NCBI GenBank assembly: GCA_963796495.1
Contig: CAWCLU010000001.1
Location: 3,782,001 to 3,846,000, forward strand
From: JAKASX01 sp963796495
GTDB taxonomy: Bacteria > Acidobacteriota > Terriglobia > Acidiferrales > UBA7541
Direction: 5' to 3'
Length of the DNA stretch: 64,000 nucleotides
Shown here: one piece after another, positions 33,322-41,958 of the stretch
Layout of the letters: each line of letters opens with the position of its first letter
Numbering within the stretch: the first letter of the stretch is position 1
Notes under the pieces: model-generated
What the model was told of the DNA's origin: nothing
The model's database searches: none
What the model saw: the letters and a program-made list of their open reading frames with translations, nothing else
Made by a program: the position numbers and the translations under genes

Positions 33322-33882
33322 ATGAAAAAACTGACTTTCTTGGCCGTCGTACTCCTGTTGCTCGGAGGGACTGCCGCATTTGCGCAGGACGTGCGCTACG
33401 ACTACGCGAAAGGTACGGATTTTTCACAATTCAAAACCTTCAGATGGGTCGTTATCAAGGGAGCCGACCAGCCGGATGAGCTGACCGCGCAGCGAATCGT
33501 GTCTGCCGTAGACGCTGAGCTTTCCAGAAAAGGCCTGACGAAAACGGATTCGGAAGATGCCGACTTGTATATAGGCTATCAGACCGCCATCGGCGCCGAG
33601 AAACAGTTCACGTCCTATAACACGGGCTGGGGCTACGGTCCCGGCTGGGGACGCGGATGGTATGGGTATGGCGGAACTACGACGACCTACGGCTCGACGT
33701 CCACGGTCTACGTCGGCCAATTGGACCTGAGCATGTACGATCGTGCCACGAAACAGCTCGTGTGGCGCGGCGTGGCCACGAAGACGCTGGACCCCAAAGC
33801 CAATTCCGAGAAGAAACAGAAGAACATCAACAAAGCCGTGCAGAAGTTGCTGAAGAACTTTCCGCCAACCCCGAAAAAATAA
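33322..33882 (+). CDS. DUF4136 domain protein
   Basis: A 186-residue exported protein. A signal peptide (LAVVLLLLGGTAAFAQ) is followed by the DUF4136 fold: VRYDYAKGTDFSQFKTFRW, SAVDAELSRKGLTKTDSEDADLYIGY, a Gly/Tyr/Trp-rich loop (about 105-130), VYVGQLDLSMYDRATKQLVWRGVATK and a C-terminal KAVQKLLKNFPP. These proteins are usually small periplasmic or outer-membrane lipoprotein-like components. There is no lipobox Cys here, so it is probably soluble. It lies 49 nt after the DUF2950 gene in the same direction and is probably the third gene of that operon. Confidence 0.88.
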   Translation: MKKLTFLAVVLLLLGGTAAFAQDVRYDYAKGTDFSQFKTFRWVVIKGADQPDELTAQRIVSAVDAELSRKGLTKTDSEDADLYIGYQTAIGAEKQFTSYNTGWGYGPGWGRGWYGYGGTTTTYGSTSTVYVGQLDLSMYDRATKQLVWRGVATKTLDPKANSEKKQKNINKAVQKLLKNFPPTPKK

Positions 33883-34349
33883 TTCGGTGTCGCTCGCCGG
33901 AGCCGCTCGTAGCACAAGCGTTGCTGCGCGTGCGCTTTTGCGTGCTCGCCCCGACTTCGAGTAACCCCGACAGCCGGGCGCGGAAATCACAGCCAGGTTT
34001 GCCGGGAACCTAAAGAGATGAGGGCTGCGCCAGTTCACTCACCGCTGGGTTCCCGCGCGCAAAGATTCCTCGCCATTCTCCGCCACGCCTCGATGCGCAG
34101 GGATAACTCCTCATCTTGCAATGCATTAGCGGGCTCCCTTCCGACACCCTCTGGCAGGTCAGATGCAAGCACAGGGCAGGACCTGTTGCAAAACCGGCTG
34201 TGAGCGAACCTCAAGGTCACCGTAGGGGCGACCCGGTGGGCCGCTCTTCGAACGGCAGGGTTTCGCAACAGCTTCGAGTGACACCTCGGCTCGCGTTCCG
34301 CCTCACTTCCGGCCGGCGACGGGCGCCACTTCAGGAGGGCCCATGAGCA
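33883..34349. other. Gene-free stretch with degenerate repeats
   Basis: No open frame with coding character was found on either strand. It holds a decayed REP-like unit (from about 33908), a GTAGGGGCGACC half-palindrome (34222-34233), and a separated inverted pair CTGTTGCAAAACC / GGTTTCGCAACAG (about 34184 and 34257). Confidence 0.5.
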
Positions 34350-34850
34350 ATGGAGCCAAACAGCAGGTCCAACCAGAACGTCCGCATTCGCCAAGCCACC
34401 GGCGCTGACCGTTCCACGATTCTTGCGATGTACGAGGACTTCGATCGCGAGGGTTTGTCGGTCGGAATGCCGCCCGTAACCGGCGTCGCCGAATGGCTCG
34501 ATGGTCTCGCCGTGTCTCCGAATTTTGTCGCGGTCGAGGAAGATCGCGTGGTCGCCCATGGCTTCGTGCGTCCGGAAGATGGAACCGGGGAAGTCTCTGT
34601 GTACGTTCACCAGAATGCGCGCGGGCGCGGCCTCGGCCGGCGCCTGCTCGCCACCGTGATCGAGGAGGCGCGCCATTTGCACCTGAACCGCATCTGGGGA
34701 ATGACCGAAGCCGCGAACGCCCCCATGCTGCGCCTGGCGCGCTCGCTCGGTTTCCTCCAGGCGAACGATCCGAACATGTTCTGGCTGGATCTGGCTGAGC
34801 CGGACGAATCGCGCCTCGTGATCACCAGCCCGCCCCTGCCGCAGGCTTGA
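34350..34850 (+). CDS. GNAT-family N-acetyltransferase
   Basis: A 166-residue cytosolic acetyltransferase. The N-terminus is VRIRQATGADRSTILAMYEDF; the acetyl-CoA-binding motif A is EVSVYVHQNARGRGLGRRLL (R/Q-x-x-G-x-G/A type), followed by ATVIEEARHLHLNRIWGMTEAANAPMLRLARSLGF. The domain is single and of normal length. The substrate cannot be predicted. A GGAGG ribosome binding site precedes another-frame ATG at 34343; the frame used here starts at the ATG at 34350. No obvious operon partner. Confidence 0.85.
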   Translation: MEPNSRSNQNVRIRQATGADRSTILAMYEDFDREGLSVGMPPVTGVAEWLDGLAVSPNFVAVEEDRVVAHGFVRPEDGTGEVSVYVHQNARGRGLGRRLLATVIEEARHLHLNRIWGMTEAANAPMLRLARSLGFLQANDPNMFWLDLAEPDESRLVITSPPLPQA

Positions 34851-34883
34851 TTCCGCAACCGGGATTTCTCGAAAGGCAAAGGC

Positions 34884-34910
34884 CCACGGTCAGCAACCCA
34901 CTGACCGTGG
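34884..34910. repeat. REP-like hairpin (CCACGGTCAG type)
   Basis: Perfect arms CCACGGTCAG / CTGACCGTGG with a 7-nt loop. A related TTGGTAGCCACGGTCGGC follows near 34957, and a diverged copy lies at 53160. The remaining gene-free sequence to 35164 shows no coding potential. Confidence 0.55.
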
Positions 34911-35164
34911 CTACCAAAGAAAAAAAGAAGAACGGAAAATGTGTGCGCGTGCGGGCTTGGTAGCCACGGTCGGCGATTGTCCGACCGAGGGCCTTTGGCC
35001 GTCTTCTCCTGCGCGCACCACCGCGCAACGAAGTGGCAGGGGCACTCTTGCCCGTGCGCTCGTCCCCATTCTCACAACCCAGCTATGACACGTCCCCGGC
35101 AAGCAGCCCGGCACGGACATCGGTTTCGAGACAAACGCCCGGCGCTGGTGACACCCTTCAGGAC

Positions 35165-36448
35165 CTAACTGGACCGTAAGAGCCGTTCGAGGGAAACATC
35201 GATGGCAGGCTGAACCGTAGCGGGCGCCACGGGGTAAATGTTCTGCCAGGTACCCGGATCTTCATACAGCGGCTCGACCGCCGCTTCGGCCGGCAGCCGC
35301 TTGCCCGTTCCCGGCTGCATGGCGAACTGCGCGATCGAATCGAGCACCATCTGGTCCCAGAAATTGTGCATGTAGTACGCGGTGAGCACATAGCAATTCA
35401 GCGCGCACCCGCGCCAGCATTCCTTCCACGCCCCGAATTTGCGTTCTCCCTCGCGATAGGCCGCCTGGATCGATCCCAGCTCCAGCAGGTTCCCGCCAAT
35501 GCGCCCCAGCGGCTGGCAGGGATAGAACACGTCGCCGTTCGGATAAACGTGCGGCACGGCCATCGCGTAGCAGGGAAACGGCCGCCCGAGCAGCAATGTT
35601 TCGATCGAATCGATCGAGCCGAGTATCGGATAGCCGCGCCGCTTGAGTTCGACGATGTGGCGCACCAGCCGCTGGTAATCGGGCCGCGCATGAAGCTCGC
35701 GGTCGGGCAGGGAATCCGTGGCGGCGGCGACCGGCGCGAAGACGACGTCGTGCCGGAAGCAGAATTCCATCACGCGATACACCTCGGCGATGGAATCGCC
35801 CGTGATGACGCAATTGATCATGATCGAGATGTGCCGCCGGCGCTGATTGCGCGCGTAATGCGCGATGATGTCGTGGATGCGCCGCGCCTGCCCCGGCCCC
35901 GCGTTCAGTACGGCATCCCACGCCTCCGCGTTCATCGAGTCGAGCGAGATGACCAGCCGGTCGACGTAATCGAGCGCCTTGTCGCGCAGCGGCAAGAGCA
36001 GCCCATTCGTGCCGAGGTATATCGGGAAGAATTTCAGCCGGTGCGCCTCGCGAACGATGTCGACGATGTCGGGCCGCACCAGCGGCTCGCCGCCGGTGAA
36101 ATAGATGGCGGCCATTTCGCGCCGCATGCGCGCGAGCACGGCGAACGCGCCCTCGGTATCGAGATCGACCGTATCGCGGATCGGATAGTGCTCAGTGCAG
36201 TATTGGCACTTCAGATTGCACCGATGCGTGACGTAATAGGAGCCGACAAGCGGCCGCAGCTTGAAGTCGCCACGGGCCACGCGGCGCCGGTTCGTGCGGT
36301 GCGTGCGAATGGCATGGATCGCGCCACGCAGATTCTTGCGCAGCACCTGCCATTTGCTGTCGTGCTCGAAACTGTGCCCGGGCGAGTGGTCCTCGCCGGG
36401 AGCGACCCAGGCCGGTTCCGCGTACACATCGGGCGACACGGTTTTCAT
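35165..36448 (-). CDS. Radical SAM protein with C-terminal cysteine-rich (SPASM-like) region
   Basis: A 427-residue enzyme. The SAM-binding iron-sulfur site is Cys77-x3-Cys81-x2-Cys84 (THRCNLKCQYC), followed by the typical IYFTGGEPLVRPD glycine motif and barrel strands (YLGTNGLLLP, DRLVISLDSM). The C-terminal part has a Cys set (PFPCYAMAVPHVYPNGDVFYPCQP ... ECWRGCALNCYV) that could bind an auxiliary cluster as in SPASM/twitch proteins. The product is unknown, and no precursor-peptide gene is evident beside it. It diverges from a Met/His-rich secreted protein. The start at 36448 lies 8 nt after a -10 box. Confidence 0.85.
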   Translation of the reverse strand: MKTVSPDVYAEPAWVAPGEDHSPGHSFEHDSKWQVLRKNLRGAIHAIRTHRTNRRRVARGDFKLRPLVGSYYVTHRCNLKCQYCTEHYPIRDTVDLDTEGAFAVLARMRREMAAIYFTGGEPLVRPDIVDIVREAHRLKFFPIYLGTNGLLLPLRDKALDYVDRLVISLDSMNAEAWDAVLNAGPGQARRIHDIIAHYARNQRRRHISIMINCVITGDSIAEVYRVMEFCFRHDVVFAPVAAATDSLPDRELHARPDYQRLVRHIVELKRRGYPILGSIDSIETLLLGRPFPCYAMAVPHVYPNGDVFYPCQPLGRIGGNLLELGSIQAAYREGERKFGAWKECWRGCALNCYVLTAYYMHNFWDQMVLDSIAQFAMQPGTGKRLPAEAAVEPLYEDPGTWQNIYPVAPATVQPAIDVSLERLLRSS

Positions 36449-36456
36449 GAGTTCCT

Positions 36457-36485
36457 ATTATCGGGATGCGCGCGCCGCCGGTAAA
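36457..36485 (-). promoter_or_regulatory. Candidate leaderless promoter of the radical SAM gene
   Basis: Minus-strand TTTACC and GATAAT are 17 nt apart; the -10 ends 8 nt before the ATG at 36448. Confidence 0.4.
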
Positions 36486-36598
36486 GCTTGCGGCTATGTT
36501 CGTACCAGGAAATTGCGGCGCCGTTGCCGGAACCGCAACTTTTTCGCCGCCGCGGCGTATTACCCGCAGAAAGCAATTCTGCTCACCGGAGGACGGCC

Positions 36599-37339
36599 AT
36601 GAATCGCCGCTCGCTTTTCGCGCTCGCAGCCGCAATCCTCGTAAGCCTCGCCGCCACCGGCTTCGCTTTCGCCCAAACAAGCACCGCTGGTGTGGCGGAA
36701 AAGGAAATGTCCGGAATGCCGGGCATGGACGGCAACCATCCCGATCCGCACATGGTGATGACCACCCTCGGCCAGCCCCAACCGGGTGACCGCGAGCGCG
36801 CCGAAAAGATCGTCGAAACCGTGCGCGCAGCCATGGCGAAATATAAGGACTATCACGTCGCCCTCGCCGACGGCTTCCGCATCTTCGCCCCCGAATTTCC
36901 CGGCCGCGAAAAACATTTCACCAACTGGCGCTACGCCGCCGAAGCCCAGCGCCGCTTCGATCCCGCGCACCCCACTTCGCTGCTCTACGACCGCACGCCC
37001 GACGGCGGCTGGAAACTCGTCGGCGCGATGTTCACCGCGCCGCGCTCCTACACGCTCGAACAATTAAACGAGCGCGTTCCGCTCAGCGTAGCTCGCTGGC
37101 ACCGTCACGTGAATTTCTGCTTCCCGCCGCGCGCCACGATGCAACAGATCCGCCAGGACCGCGCCCAGAACGGCCAGATCTCACCCCAAGCGCGCCAACA
37201 ATTCCTGCAATTTTTCCAGATCACCGATCAGTCCGCCTGCGAGCAGGCTGGCGGACGTTGGGTCCCGCAACTCTTCGGCTGGATGGTCCACGTGTATCCC
37301 TATTCCGCGAATCCTTGGCACCTCGCGCCGGGCGTGTAA
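36599..37339 (+). CDS. Secreted protein of unknown function with Met/His-rich N-terminus
   Basis: A 246-residue protein. A signal peptide (LFALAAAILVSLAATGFAFA) is followed by a Met/His/Asp-rich stretch (MSGMPGMDGNHPDPHMVM) of the type that often binds copper or other soft metals, then a folded part with KYKDYHVALADGFRIFAPEF, REKHFTNWRYAAEAQRRFDP, SLLYDRTPDGGWKLVGAMFTA and VARWHRHVNFCFPP. Histidines in the late WHRHVNFC and the early KHFTNW could form a metal or heme site, but this is inference. No family is recognised. The start is fixed by the signal peptide (ATG 36599). It is divergent from the radical SAM gene, about 150 nt apart. Confidence 0.7.
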   Translation: MNRRSLFALAAAILVSLAATGFAFAQTSTAGVAEKEMSGMPGMDGNHPDPHMVMTTLGQPQPGDRERAEKIVETVRAAMAKYKDYHVALADGFRIFAPEFPGREKHFTNWRYAAEAQRRFDPAHPTSLLYDRTPDGGWKLVGAMFTAPRSYTLEQLNERVPLSVARWHRHVNFCFPPRATMQQIRQDRAQNGQISPQARQQFLQFFQITDQSACEQAGGRWVPQLFGWMVHVYPYSANPWHLAPGV

Positions 37340-37805
37340 CTAAGGACATCCGTGGAAGCGGGCACAGGGTGTCACTCAGGGTGTCACTCGGGTCGCAGGA
37401 GGGGAAACGTTGCGGAACGGCCAGAGCCGCAACTCTTGCGTTTGCCGTGAGTTGGTCCTCGCTCGGCTTTGCGTACAGGGTGTCACGCGGGCGGCGTTAA
37501 GCGGGACACTGTTCGATCAAAAATCGCCATAAGGCTTGTCTTTCCAGGGAGTTCATTTTTTTTAGGCGGGACATTTTCGGCCTTTTTCAGCCGCGGACGC
37601 GTGGCGGAGAGCAAGAGAGCGAAATCGGATGGATGCTCGGGCGCGTCAGCTTACTGCGAAGGCGCCGCGCGAGGGAAGCGGAAGGTCTATGTGGACTGTG
37701 AGTGGCTGTCAATGACGGGCGAGCGCTGCCCAGGTGCAGGCTCGCTGGCCGCATCCCCGGCCGGACTTGTTCGCCGAAGCGGTTCCGAGCTAGTCTCCGA
37801 GAGCC
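37340..37805. other. Gene-free stretch with short direct repeats
   Basis: No credible gene. Three AGGGTGTCAC copies lie within about 130 nt (about 37366-37490), then two GCGGGACA(C/T)T-containing repeats about 65 nt apart (about 37500 and 37567). These may be ends of a decayed insertion, but no transposase remnant is visible. Confidence 0.4.
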
Positions 37806-39068
37806 ATGACGGCTGCCGCTCATCTCGCCTGGGTTCCTCTCACCATTTTCCTGATCACCTACGGCCTGATTGCCGTTGAAAGCAACGTCGGGCTGTATCT
37901 GGACCGGACGGCGACGGCGTTTTGCGGCGCGGTAGCGATGGTGCTGGCCGGCTCGATCAGGCCGAGCGCGGCGCTTGGGGCGATCGATTGGGGCACGATC
38001 GCCTTTCTGCTGGGCATGATGATCCTGGTGGCGCATTTTCAGGTGTCGGGATTCTTCCACTGGGTCGCGGTAGCGGTGGCCCGAGTGGCGCGCACCCGTT
38101 TTCAGCTTTTGGCGCTGGTGGTTTTCACGGCGGGCATCCTTTCCGCCTTTTTCGTGAACGACACGATCTGCCTGATCTTCGCGCCGCTGCTCTTGACGCT
38201 GACCGCCGAACTCGATCTGCCGATTGCGCCCTACGCGATCGCGCTGGCACTGGCGGCGAATATCGGCTCGGCGATGTCGGTGACCGGCAATCCGCAGAAC
38301 GCGCTCGTTGGCGTGGCGGCGCACTTCTCTTTTCTGGACTTTCTGGCGCATCTGGCGCCGGTATCGATTGTGGGTTTGGGGCTCGAACTGGGCGTGCTCG
38401 CGCTCATGTTTCGCAAGCAGGTGTTCGGCCCGCTTCCCGCGCGTCCCAGCCCCGTGCCGGTGAAACTGAACCGCACGCTGCTCTGGAAATGCGGCGCGGC
38501 GTCGGCGCTGGTGGTGGTGCTGTGGGCGATGGGGTACTCATTCCCGCTGGTCGCGGTCGCGGTGGCCGCGGTGATCCTGGTGCTCGGGCGGGTGCGGTCG
38601 GGCGAAATCCATCACCGCGTCGATTGGGAATTGTTGTTGTTCTTCGCTTCACTGTTCGTGGTGATTCGGGGCCTGGTGGCTTCGGGCGCGGTGGCTCGGC
38701 TGCTGGATGTGTTTCAGCCGTGGCTCGGCGGCGCGCCGATGACGCAACTTTTCGGGATGAGCGGGGCGATGCTCGTGCTCGCGAACCTGGTGAGCAATGT
38801 GCCGGCGGTGCTGCTGTTCCGGCCGCTCGTGCCCCACTTTCCGCACCAGCATTTCGTCTGGCTCACGCTCGCGTGCACGGCCACGTTCGCCGGGAACCTG
38901 ACGCCGTTCGGCTCGGTGGCGAGCCTGATCGTGATTCAGCACACACGGCAGCGCGGCGGGGTGGGATTCGGAGAGTTCGTGCGGGTGGGCGCGGTGGTGA
39001 CGCTCGTCACGACGGCCGCGGCAATGGCGATTCTCGCCGCCGAATACCAACTGGGCCTGCACCCGTGA
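37806..39068 (+). CDS. SLC13/ArsB-type anion or cation permease
   Basis: A 420-residue inner-membrane protein of the ion-transporter superfamily (SLC13, ArsB, NhaD relatives). About ten to twelve hydrophobic helices are present, with the family re-entrant motifs FFVNDTICLIFAPLLLTL and, in the second half, LVSNVPAVLLFRPL. The first repeat also contains AANIGSAMSVTGNPQNALVG and the second LACTATFAGNLTPFGSVASLIV, the two-fold N-P-Q / T-P-x pattern typical of these carriers. The ion is not predictable from sequence. No arsenic genes are nearby. It starts at ATG 37806, preceded by a long gene-free region. Confidence 0.87.
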   Translation: MTAAAHLAWVPLTIFLITYGLIAVESNVGLYLDRTATAFCGAVAMVLAGSIRPSAALGAIDWGTIAFLLGMMILVAHFQVSGFFHWVAVAVARVARTRFQLLALVVFTAGILSAFFVNDTICLIFAPLLLTLTAELDLPIAPYAIALALAANIGSAMSVTGNPQNALVGVAAHFSFLDFLAHLAPVSIVGLGLELGVLALMFRKQVFGPLPARPSPVPVKLNRTLLWKCGAASALVVVLWAMGYSFPLVAVAVAAVILVLGRVRSGEIHHRVDWELLLFFASLFVVIRGLVASGAVARLLDVFQPWLGGAPMTQLFGMSGAMLVLANLVSNVPAVLLFRPLVPHFPHQHFVWLTLACTATFAGNLTPFGSVASLIVIQHTRQRGGVGFGEFVRVGAVVTLVTTAAAMAILAAEYQLGLHP

Positions 39069-39117
39069 GAGATTGAGTTGAATGAATGCCGATCGACTCA
39101 GCGCTCAACCGCCCGGC

Positions 39118-39172
39118 TTCAGGGGCTGAAGCCCCTGAAATTATGCGCTTTTTGTCAGGGCTAAAGCCCTGA
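39118..39172. repeat. Two adjacent palindromes (GGGCTGAAGCCC / GGGCTAAAGCCC type)
   Basis: TTCAGGGGC-tgaa-GCCCCTGAA (39118-39139) and TCAGGGCT-aa-AGCCCTGA (39155-39172). They lie between the convergent permease and superoxide dismutase genes and could also act as a two-way terminator. Related units occur near 8411, 53825 and 56866. Confidence 0.6.
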
Positions 39173-39273
39173 CCCCCGAAACCGCGAGGTTTTGAAGTGG
39201 CTCCGAATTGGGAGCTCGTGAGGCGCTCCCGGAACGCGTACGCGAGCGCCTCACCGGGCCAGCGATTCAGCTT

Positions 39274-39925
39274 CTACTTCCGCGCTTCCTGATAGTTCCG
39301 CTCGACCTGATCCCAGTCGATCAGGTGCCACCAGCTCTCGATGTATTCGTTGCGCCGGTTCTGATATTTCAGGTAGTAGGCGTGTTCCCAGAACGTCCAG
39401 CCCGAAAATCGGCCGCCCGCCGTCGATCACCGGGTTGTCCTGATTCGCGGTGGATTCGACGACCAGTTGCCCGTTCTTCAGCATCAGCCAGGCCCAGCCC
39501 GAGCCGAAGCGCGTCAGCGCGGCCGCGCTGAATTTCTGGCGGAAGTCGCCAAAGTTATTGAAGGCTTTCCCGATCGCGTCGGCCAGTTCGCCCTTGGGCT
39601 CGCCGCCGCCGCCCTTCTTCATCAGTTTCCAGAACATCGAATGGTTCAGATGGCCGCCGCCATTGTTGCGGACGGCGGTGCGGATGGCTTCGGGAACCTG
39701 GTTGATCTTCCCGAGCAATTCGGCAACGGTGAGTTTCTGGAGTTCGGCCTGATTCTCCAGCGCCTTGTTCAGGTTGTTGACGTAGCCGCCATGATGCTTG
39801 GTGTAGTGAATCTCCATCGTCATCTTGTCGATGTAGGGCTCGAGCGCATCATAGGCGTAAGGAAGGGGAGGAAGTTGGTGGGGATAGACTTGAGCGGTTT
39901 GCGGAGCGGTCGATTGGGCCATCAT
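39274..39925 (-). pseudogene. Fe/Mn superoxide dismutase, frame broken by one extra base
   Basis: Restored, this is a 216-residue Fe/Mn superoxide dismutase converting superoxide to O2 and H2O2. The N-terminal half is intact: LPPLPYAYDALEPYIDKMTMEIHYTKHH (metal His), NNGGGHLNHSMFW (metal His), FGSGWAWLM. After PIFGLDV the frame is lost at CAGAACG (39389-39395). Removing one A gives DVWEHAYYLKYQNRRNEYIE (metal Asp and His) and a normal end (WHLIDWDQVERNY) at 39274. As read, translation continues in a wrong frame to 39251, and the product lacks two metal ligands. No signal peptide, so cytosolic. GGAC ATG start at 39925. A sequence artefact is likely. Confidence 0.88.
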
Positions 39926-40293
39926 GTCCTCCTTGTGGATGCTTTCGTGGATCCTTTCCCTAAGATTCGGGAACGAGCGGCGAAGACGCAGACCCGGGAA
40001 CAAATCTTCTCGGGAGGGCCATCGGGCGTGCGTGAATGCCGGAAAACCGGAAAGCGCGGCGACGGCCGATGTCTGAAACCCATGGCCGATGGCCACGCTC
40101 AATCACGGTGGGATGTGCCCGGAACTTCCCCGCGCAGGAGTCCATTCTACCTCTCTGGCAGCCGCCGGCGCCACAATCAACAGACCACCGCACCGACCCC
40201 TGAACTTGATTTCCCCGAACCTGCATCTAAACTGGAGGGTATATCCATCTTTTCATAGAGGACAGCTTAAAGAAGCCGAAAAGGAAAGGGACG

Positions 40294-41793
40294 ATGTCTC
40301 AATCGCTCAAGAAGCACGGGGAACGGGCGCTCGTATTGATCCTCTGCGAACTGCTCATCCTGCTCCCCGCCCTCGGCGCTCCGCCGCGGACCGATCACCG
40401 CGCCACGCGCGTGGCTTCGGCTCCGGTCGAGCCGTTGCCGCTCAAAGCTTATCTTCTGAAATCTTATCTGGACCTCTTCAAGCTTTCGCCCGAATTGCAC
40501 TTCAGCCCGGCGCAGTTCCAGGCCGAGGAGACACGGCTGAAGAACAATCAGGAAAGCTGCGTCAACCGCTTCAAAACGAAGATCAAGGCCATCAACACCG
40601 AAATCGACGCGGCTCAGAAAAAGTTGAAGGCCAAGGACGTCACCTCCGAGGAACGGCACAACATCCACTGCACGATTCAGAATCTGCGCTTCGAGAAAAG
40701 CCAGAATCAGATCCTGGCCGACCACGGCGTCCCGATCGCCTACCAGAACCTGAAGGCCAAGCTCGAGCTGATCCAGGAATGGCCCACCGATTACAAAGAC
40801 ATCCAGCAGGAACTGACCGACGGCGCCTATCGCAACCGCCGCTGGGGCGACGTGCAGGACATCGGTTTCCGCACCATCGCCAAGGGCCAGTCCGACGATA
40901 TCAAAACGGGCCTTGAAGCGATGAAGCAGATGAAGCAGGAAGGCATCCTGCCGCCGGAAGTGAAGGACCCGGCGATTGTCAATTACGTGAAATCCGTCGC
41001 CCAGCGCGTGGCCGCGCATTCCGACCTTCAGGTGCCGCTGCACGTCTACGTGCTGAATTCGAATGAGATCAACGCCTTCGCGCTGCCCGGCGGCTACCTC
41101 TTCGTCGAACGCGGGCTGCTGCAGGCCGCCGATGACGAATCCGAGCTGGCCGGCGTGATGGGCCACGAGATCGGCCATGTGGTCGCCCGTCACGGCCACA
41201 AATTGATGGAGCGGCAAACGATCGCGTCGATCTTCTATCAGGCCGCAGAGATCGCCGGCATCATGCTCACCGGCGGCATCGCCAGCATCGCCACCTATTA
41301 CGCACTCCAATACGGTTTCCAGGGACTCGGCATGCTGCTCAGCCTGAAACTGCTCGGCGTCAGCCGACAGTACGAACTGCAGGCCGATCAGCTCGGGATT
41401 CAATACGCCTGGAACGCGGGCTACGATCCCACCGGCTTCATCCGCTTCTTCGACAAAATGGCGACCAAGGAAGGCTACGTGAACGGCATCGGCTGGTTTT
41501 ACGACCATCCGCCGTTCTACCAGCGCATGGTCGACGCCGAACGCGAAATCGATTTCCTGCCGAAACGGCCGGAATACGTCGTGCAAACTTCGGCGTTTCT
41601 ACAGATGAAAGAAGATTTGGCGCCGGTGATCGCCAAGGCCAAAGTAACGGCCGCAAACCGGCCGAGCCTGGTCCCGCACGAGAAGGGATGCCTGGCCCCG
41701 CCGAAGATTCAGTACAAGTCCGGCGAGAATATCGACGATCTCTGCGGGGGCAGTGCTCCCAGCCCCGCCGCGAAGACCAGCGCGAAAAAATGA
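40294..41793 (+). CDS. M48-family metalloprotease (BepA/LoiP-like), exported
   Basis: A 499-residue protein. The signal sequence (LVLILCELLILLPALGA) is followed by an unusual ~180-residue N-terminal region with a Lys/Glu/Gln-rich helix (INTEIDAAQKKLKAKDVTSEERHNI). The M48 domain has the zinc motif HEIGH at about residue 291 (VMGHEIGHVVARHGHKLMERQ) and the third ligand Glu about residue 362 (RQYELQADQLGIQYAWNAGYDP). It should act in the periplasm, probably on outer-membrane or envelope proteins. The HtrA protease gene follows 165 nt downstream in the same direction, so the pair may form an envelope quality-control unit. Confidence 0.88.
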   Translation: MSQSLKKHGERALVLILCELLILLPALGAPPRTDHRATRVASAPVEPLPLKAYLLKSYLDLFKLSPELHFSPAQFQAEETRLKNNQESCVNRFKTKIKAINTEIDAAQKKLKAKDVTSEERHNIHCTIQNLRFEKSQNQILADHGVPIAYQNLKAKLELIQEWPTDYKDIQQELTDGAYRNRRWGDVQDIGFRTIAKGQSDDIKTGLEAMKQMKQEGILPPEVKDPAIVNYVKSVAQRVAAHSDLQVPLHVYVLNSNEINAFALPGGYLFVERGLLQAADDESELAGVMGHEIGHVVARHGHKLMERQTIASIFYQAAEIAGIMLTGGIASIATYYALQYGFQGLGMLLSLKLLGVSRQYELQADQLGIQYAWNAGYDPTGFIRFFDKMATKEGYVNGIGWFYDHPPFYQRMVDAEREIDFLPKRPEYVVQTSAFLQMKEDLAPVIAKAKVTAANRPSLVPHEKGCLAPPKIQYKSGENIDDLCGGSAPSPAAKTSAKK

Positions 41794-41958
41794 GCGTTTT
41801 GTGCGAGCGCGATCCAAATGTTACAATTTGTAGCGTTCGCAATTGTGGCACTCTAGTTATAAGTCTCTAGGGGAACCGAAGCTTTTCTCAGGACATCAAT
41901 GTGGCGGAGAGCGACAACCGTCCCCCGCCCGATGGAATTCGAAGGAGGAGTTACGACT

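Noticed and set aside
33883..34349. Short open frames in the spacer after DUF4136
   Set aside because: Arg/Ser-rich translations without motif, start site or neighbours; they look like chance frames over decayed repeats.
37340..37805. Insertion-sequence remnant
   Set aside because: No transposase fragment or terminal inverted repeats could be defined; kept only as a low-interest repeat observation.
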